From the IMG/VR virus record IMGVR_UViG_3300018080_000328, positions 1-39,100 of that record: a stretch of 39,100 nucleotides of DNA; one strand, given 5' to 3'. The stretch comes from a virus. The position numbers and the translations under genes are program-made. Below are positions 38,172 through 39,100 of the stretch, one piece after another (within the stretch, counting starts at the first letter, position 1; each line of letters begins with the position of its first letter). The notes under the pieces are model-generated. The model had not been told where the DNA came from. It was given only the letters and a program-made list of their open reading frames with translations, and did not search any database.

Positions 38172-39100
38172 CTACCGCCTGCCCCGCTGCAGTTCCGACA
38201 GCCGCACCCGCTGCCGCCGTGCCTGTTCCCGCACCTCCGTCCCGAACAGGACCGCCCCCTGGATCGACCCCGCCGCGGCGCAGCCGACGAGGCAGTCCAG
38301 CCAGTGGTTGTCCGGGCTGCCGGCACGGGGCTTCCACTCGTCCACGGTCCGCCCACGGCCCTCGGTCTTGACGCGGTACTCGGCCGTCAGATGGTCGGCG
38401 AGAAGGCGGTGGGCCTTTGCGTCCCGCCCGAAGAGCGACAGGCACCCCGGATCGCCCATCGGCACGGCCAGGCGGGCATGGACGAAGGACTTCCAGTAGT
38501 TCGTGTCGACCACCGCGTGTCGCACGGCCCGGCGGCCCCTGACGTTCGGAATCCGCCAGTGGTGGCCGACGCGGTCACCCGCCTTCCGCTTGTACTCGGC
38601 GAACGGCACGCTGGAGGCCCCGACGTACCGCCCGTGGCTCGGCAGCAGCACCGCCGAGTGGGCCGACTGCCGGCAGAACTGGTACACGACGTCGGTCGAC
38701 TGGCCCCAGTTCGCGTCGATGAGACACCGCTCAATTCGCATGGCGGCGCCGTCGTCCCGTCGCCATTCCTGCCCCATCAACTCCTCACAGAGTTTCTCGA
38801 GGCCGCTGTAGATCGCCCCCTCCAAGCCCGCCTTCGGGAATGACCGGCCGAGGGTGCGCGTCACGTCCCTGAGCATGAAGTACGCCCGCTTCTGCTCGGG
38901 CCATGTACCGTAGTGCAAGACGTAGCCGGTGAAATCGTCCTCCCAGGCCGCGACGAGGTAGAACAGGCACTCCTTCTGCACGTCGATGAACGCCGTGACG
39001 TGGTTCGCCCCGACCGGGACCTCGCCGCGGCGCATGCCGTTGGTCTTGGCCGCGATCTGGTCGGCGGTGAGCATATCCGGGTCGCCCTCGTCCTCCGGCA
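38172..39100 (-). CDS. phage terminase large subunit (GpA-like), C-terminal nuclease part
   Basis: The gene runs off the right edge: the frame stays open beyond the first visible ATG (39074) to base 39100. The visible 300-plus residues are the nuclease domain of a GpA-type terminase: AAKTNGMRRGEVPVGANHVT, AFIDVQKECLFYLVAAWEDD, then CLIDANWGQSTDVVYQFCRQ and SPDNHWLDCLVGCAAAGSIQ. The Asp residues in FIDVQ, LIDANWG and HWLDC are the likely metal ligands of its RNase H-like fold. The ATPase half must lie to the right of the window. It cuts and packages phage DNA. Downstream 207 bases to abiEii hold no gene, and the two genes converge. Confidence 0.9.
   Translation of the reverse strand, partial: PEDEGDPDMLTADQIAAKTNGMRRGEVPVGANHVTAFIDVQKECLFYLVAAWEDDFTGYVLHYGTWPEQKRAYFMLRDVTRTLGRSFPKAGLEGAIYSGLEKLCEELMGQEWRRDDGAAMRIERCLIDANWGQSTDVVYQFCRQSAHSAVLLPSHGRYVGASSVPFAEYKRKAGDRVGHHWRIPNVRGRRAVRHAVVDTNYWKSFVHARLAVPMGDPGCLSLFGRDAKAHRLLADHLTAEYRVKTEGRGRTVDEWKPRAGSPDNHWLDCLVGCAAAGSIQGAVLFGTEVREQARRQRVRLSELQRGRR

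Larger units (their letters stand above)
19975..39100. mobile_element. prophage late (head and tail) region, incomplete at right
   Basis: From right to left on the minus strand the genes follow the usual packaging, head, connector, tail order of a long-tailed phage: terminase, gpW-position protein, portal, protease-capsid, cement, connectors, tube, chaperone, tape measure, distal virion proteins. Integrase, repressor, replication, small terminase and lysis genes were not found, so only part of the element is in the window. The left limit is set by the last virion gene; no attachment site or tRNA was recognised. A plus-strand AbiE cassette interrupts the operon at 36.0-38.0 kb. Confidence 0.85.

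Overview
The window is high-GC bacterial DNA in which nearly every gene lies on the minus strand. It holds four blocks: a restriction-modification-like defence operon (about 1.4-10.8 kb), a complete type II-C CRISPR-Cas9 locus (11.1-19.7 kb), the late (head and tail) region of a tailed prophage (20.0-39.1 kb), and an AbiE toxin-antitoxin cassette placed inside that prophage (36.0-38.0 kb). No rRNA, tRNA or housekeeping gene is visible, so the host cannot be named firmly. The base composition and the style of the phage genes are compatible with a Planctomycetota-like, probably environmental, bacterium, but this is inference only.

Left block. Six minus-strand genes are packed tightly: a PLD-nuclease/SF2-helicase fusion, a 75-aa protein, a large Eco57I/type ISP-like adenine methyltransferase, a four-helix membrane protein, a two-helix membrane protein, and an ArsR-type regulator fused to an Mrr_N-like winged helix. 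A predicted promoter upstream of the helicase has a perfect inverted repeat over its -10. The nuclease-helicase and methyltransferase look like a restriction-modification pair. The two membrane proteins and the fused regulator match no named system I know, and this is my best candidate for an undescribed defence system. A DUF6896-like gene and a frameshifted pRiA4b ORF-3-like gene lie further downstream. Upstream sits a broken DUF4268 gene fragment that runs directly into the CRISPR array.

CRISPR block. cas9 (1049 aa), cas1 and cas2 form a minus-strand operon. It is followed by 60 repeats of 36 bp with 59 spacers of 29-30 bp. The tracrRNA was located upstream of cas9: a promoter TTGACA-N17-TATGAA, a near full-length anti-repeat, two hairpins and a terminator. 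Its orientation shows that crRNAs are read on the plus strand, towards cas2. Each repeat carries its own promoter-like elements (TTGAAG-N16-TACACT). The anti-repeat, read on the other strand, carries the same elements pointing at cas9, so the tracrRNA and cas promoters overlap. The cas-distal repeats are the variant ones, so the cas2-proximal end is the likely growing end.

Prophage block. From right to left: terminase large subunit (cut by the window edge), AbiE cassette on the opposite strand, gpW-position protein, lambda-type portal, protease-major capsid fusion, cement protein, connectors, a tail fibre with SHAEG repeats, tail tube, tail chaperone with an apparent -1 frameshift, a lipoprotein, a gp10-like protein, tape measure, and distal virion proteins. 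AbiE has two tandem promoters sharing a GGCTAAT motif, one inside a perfect palindrome, as expected for autoregulation by AbiEi.
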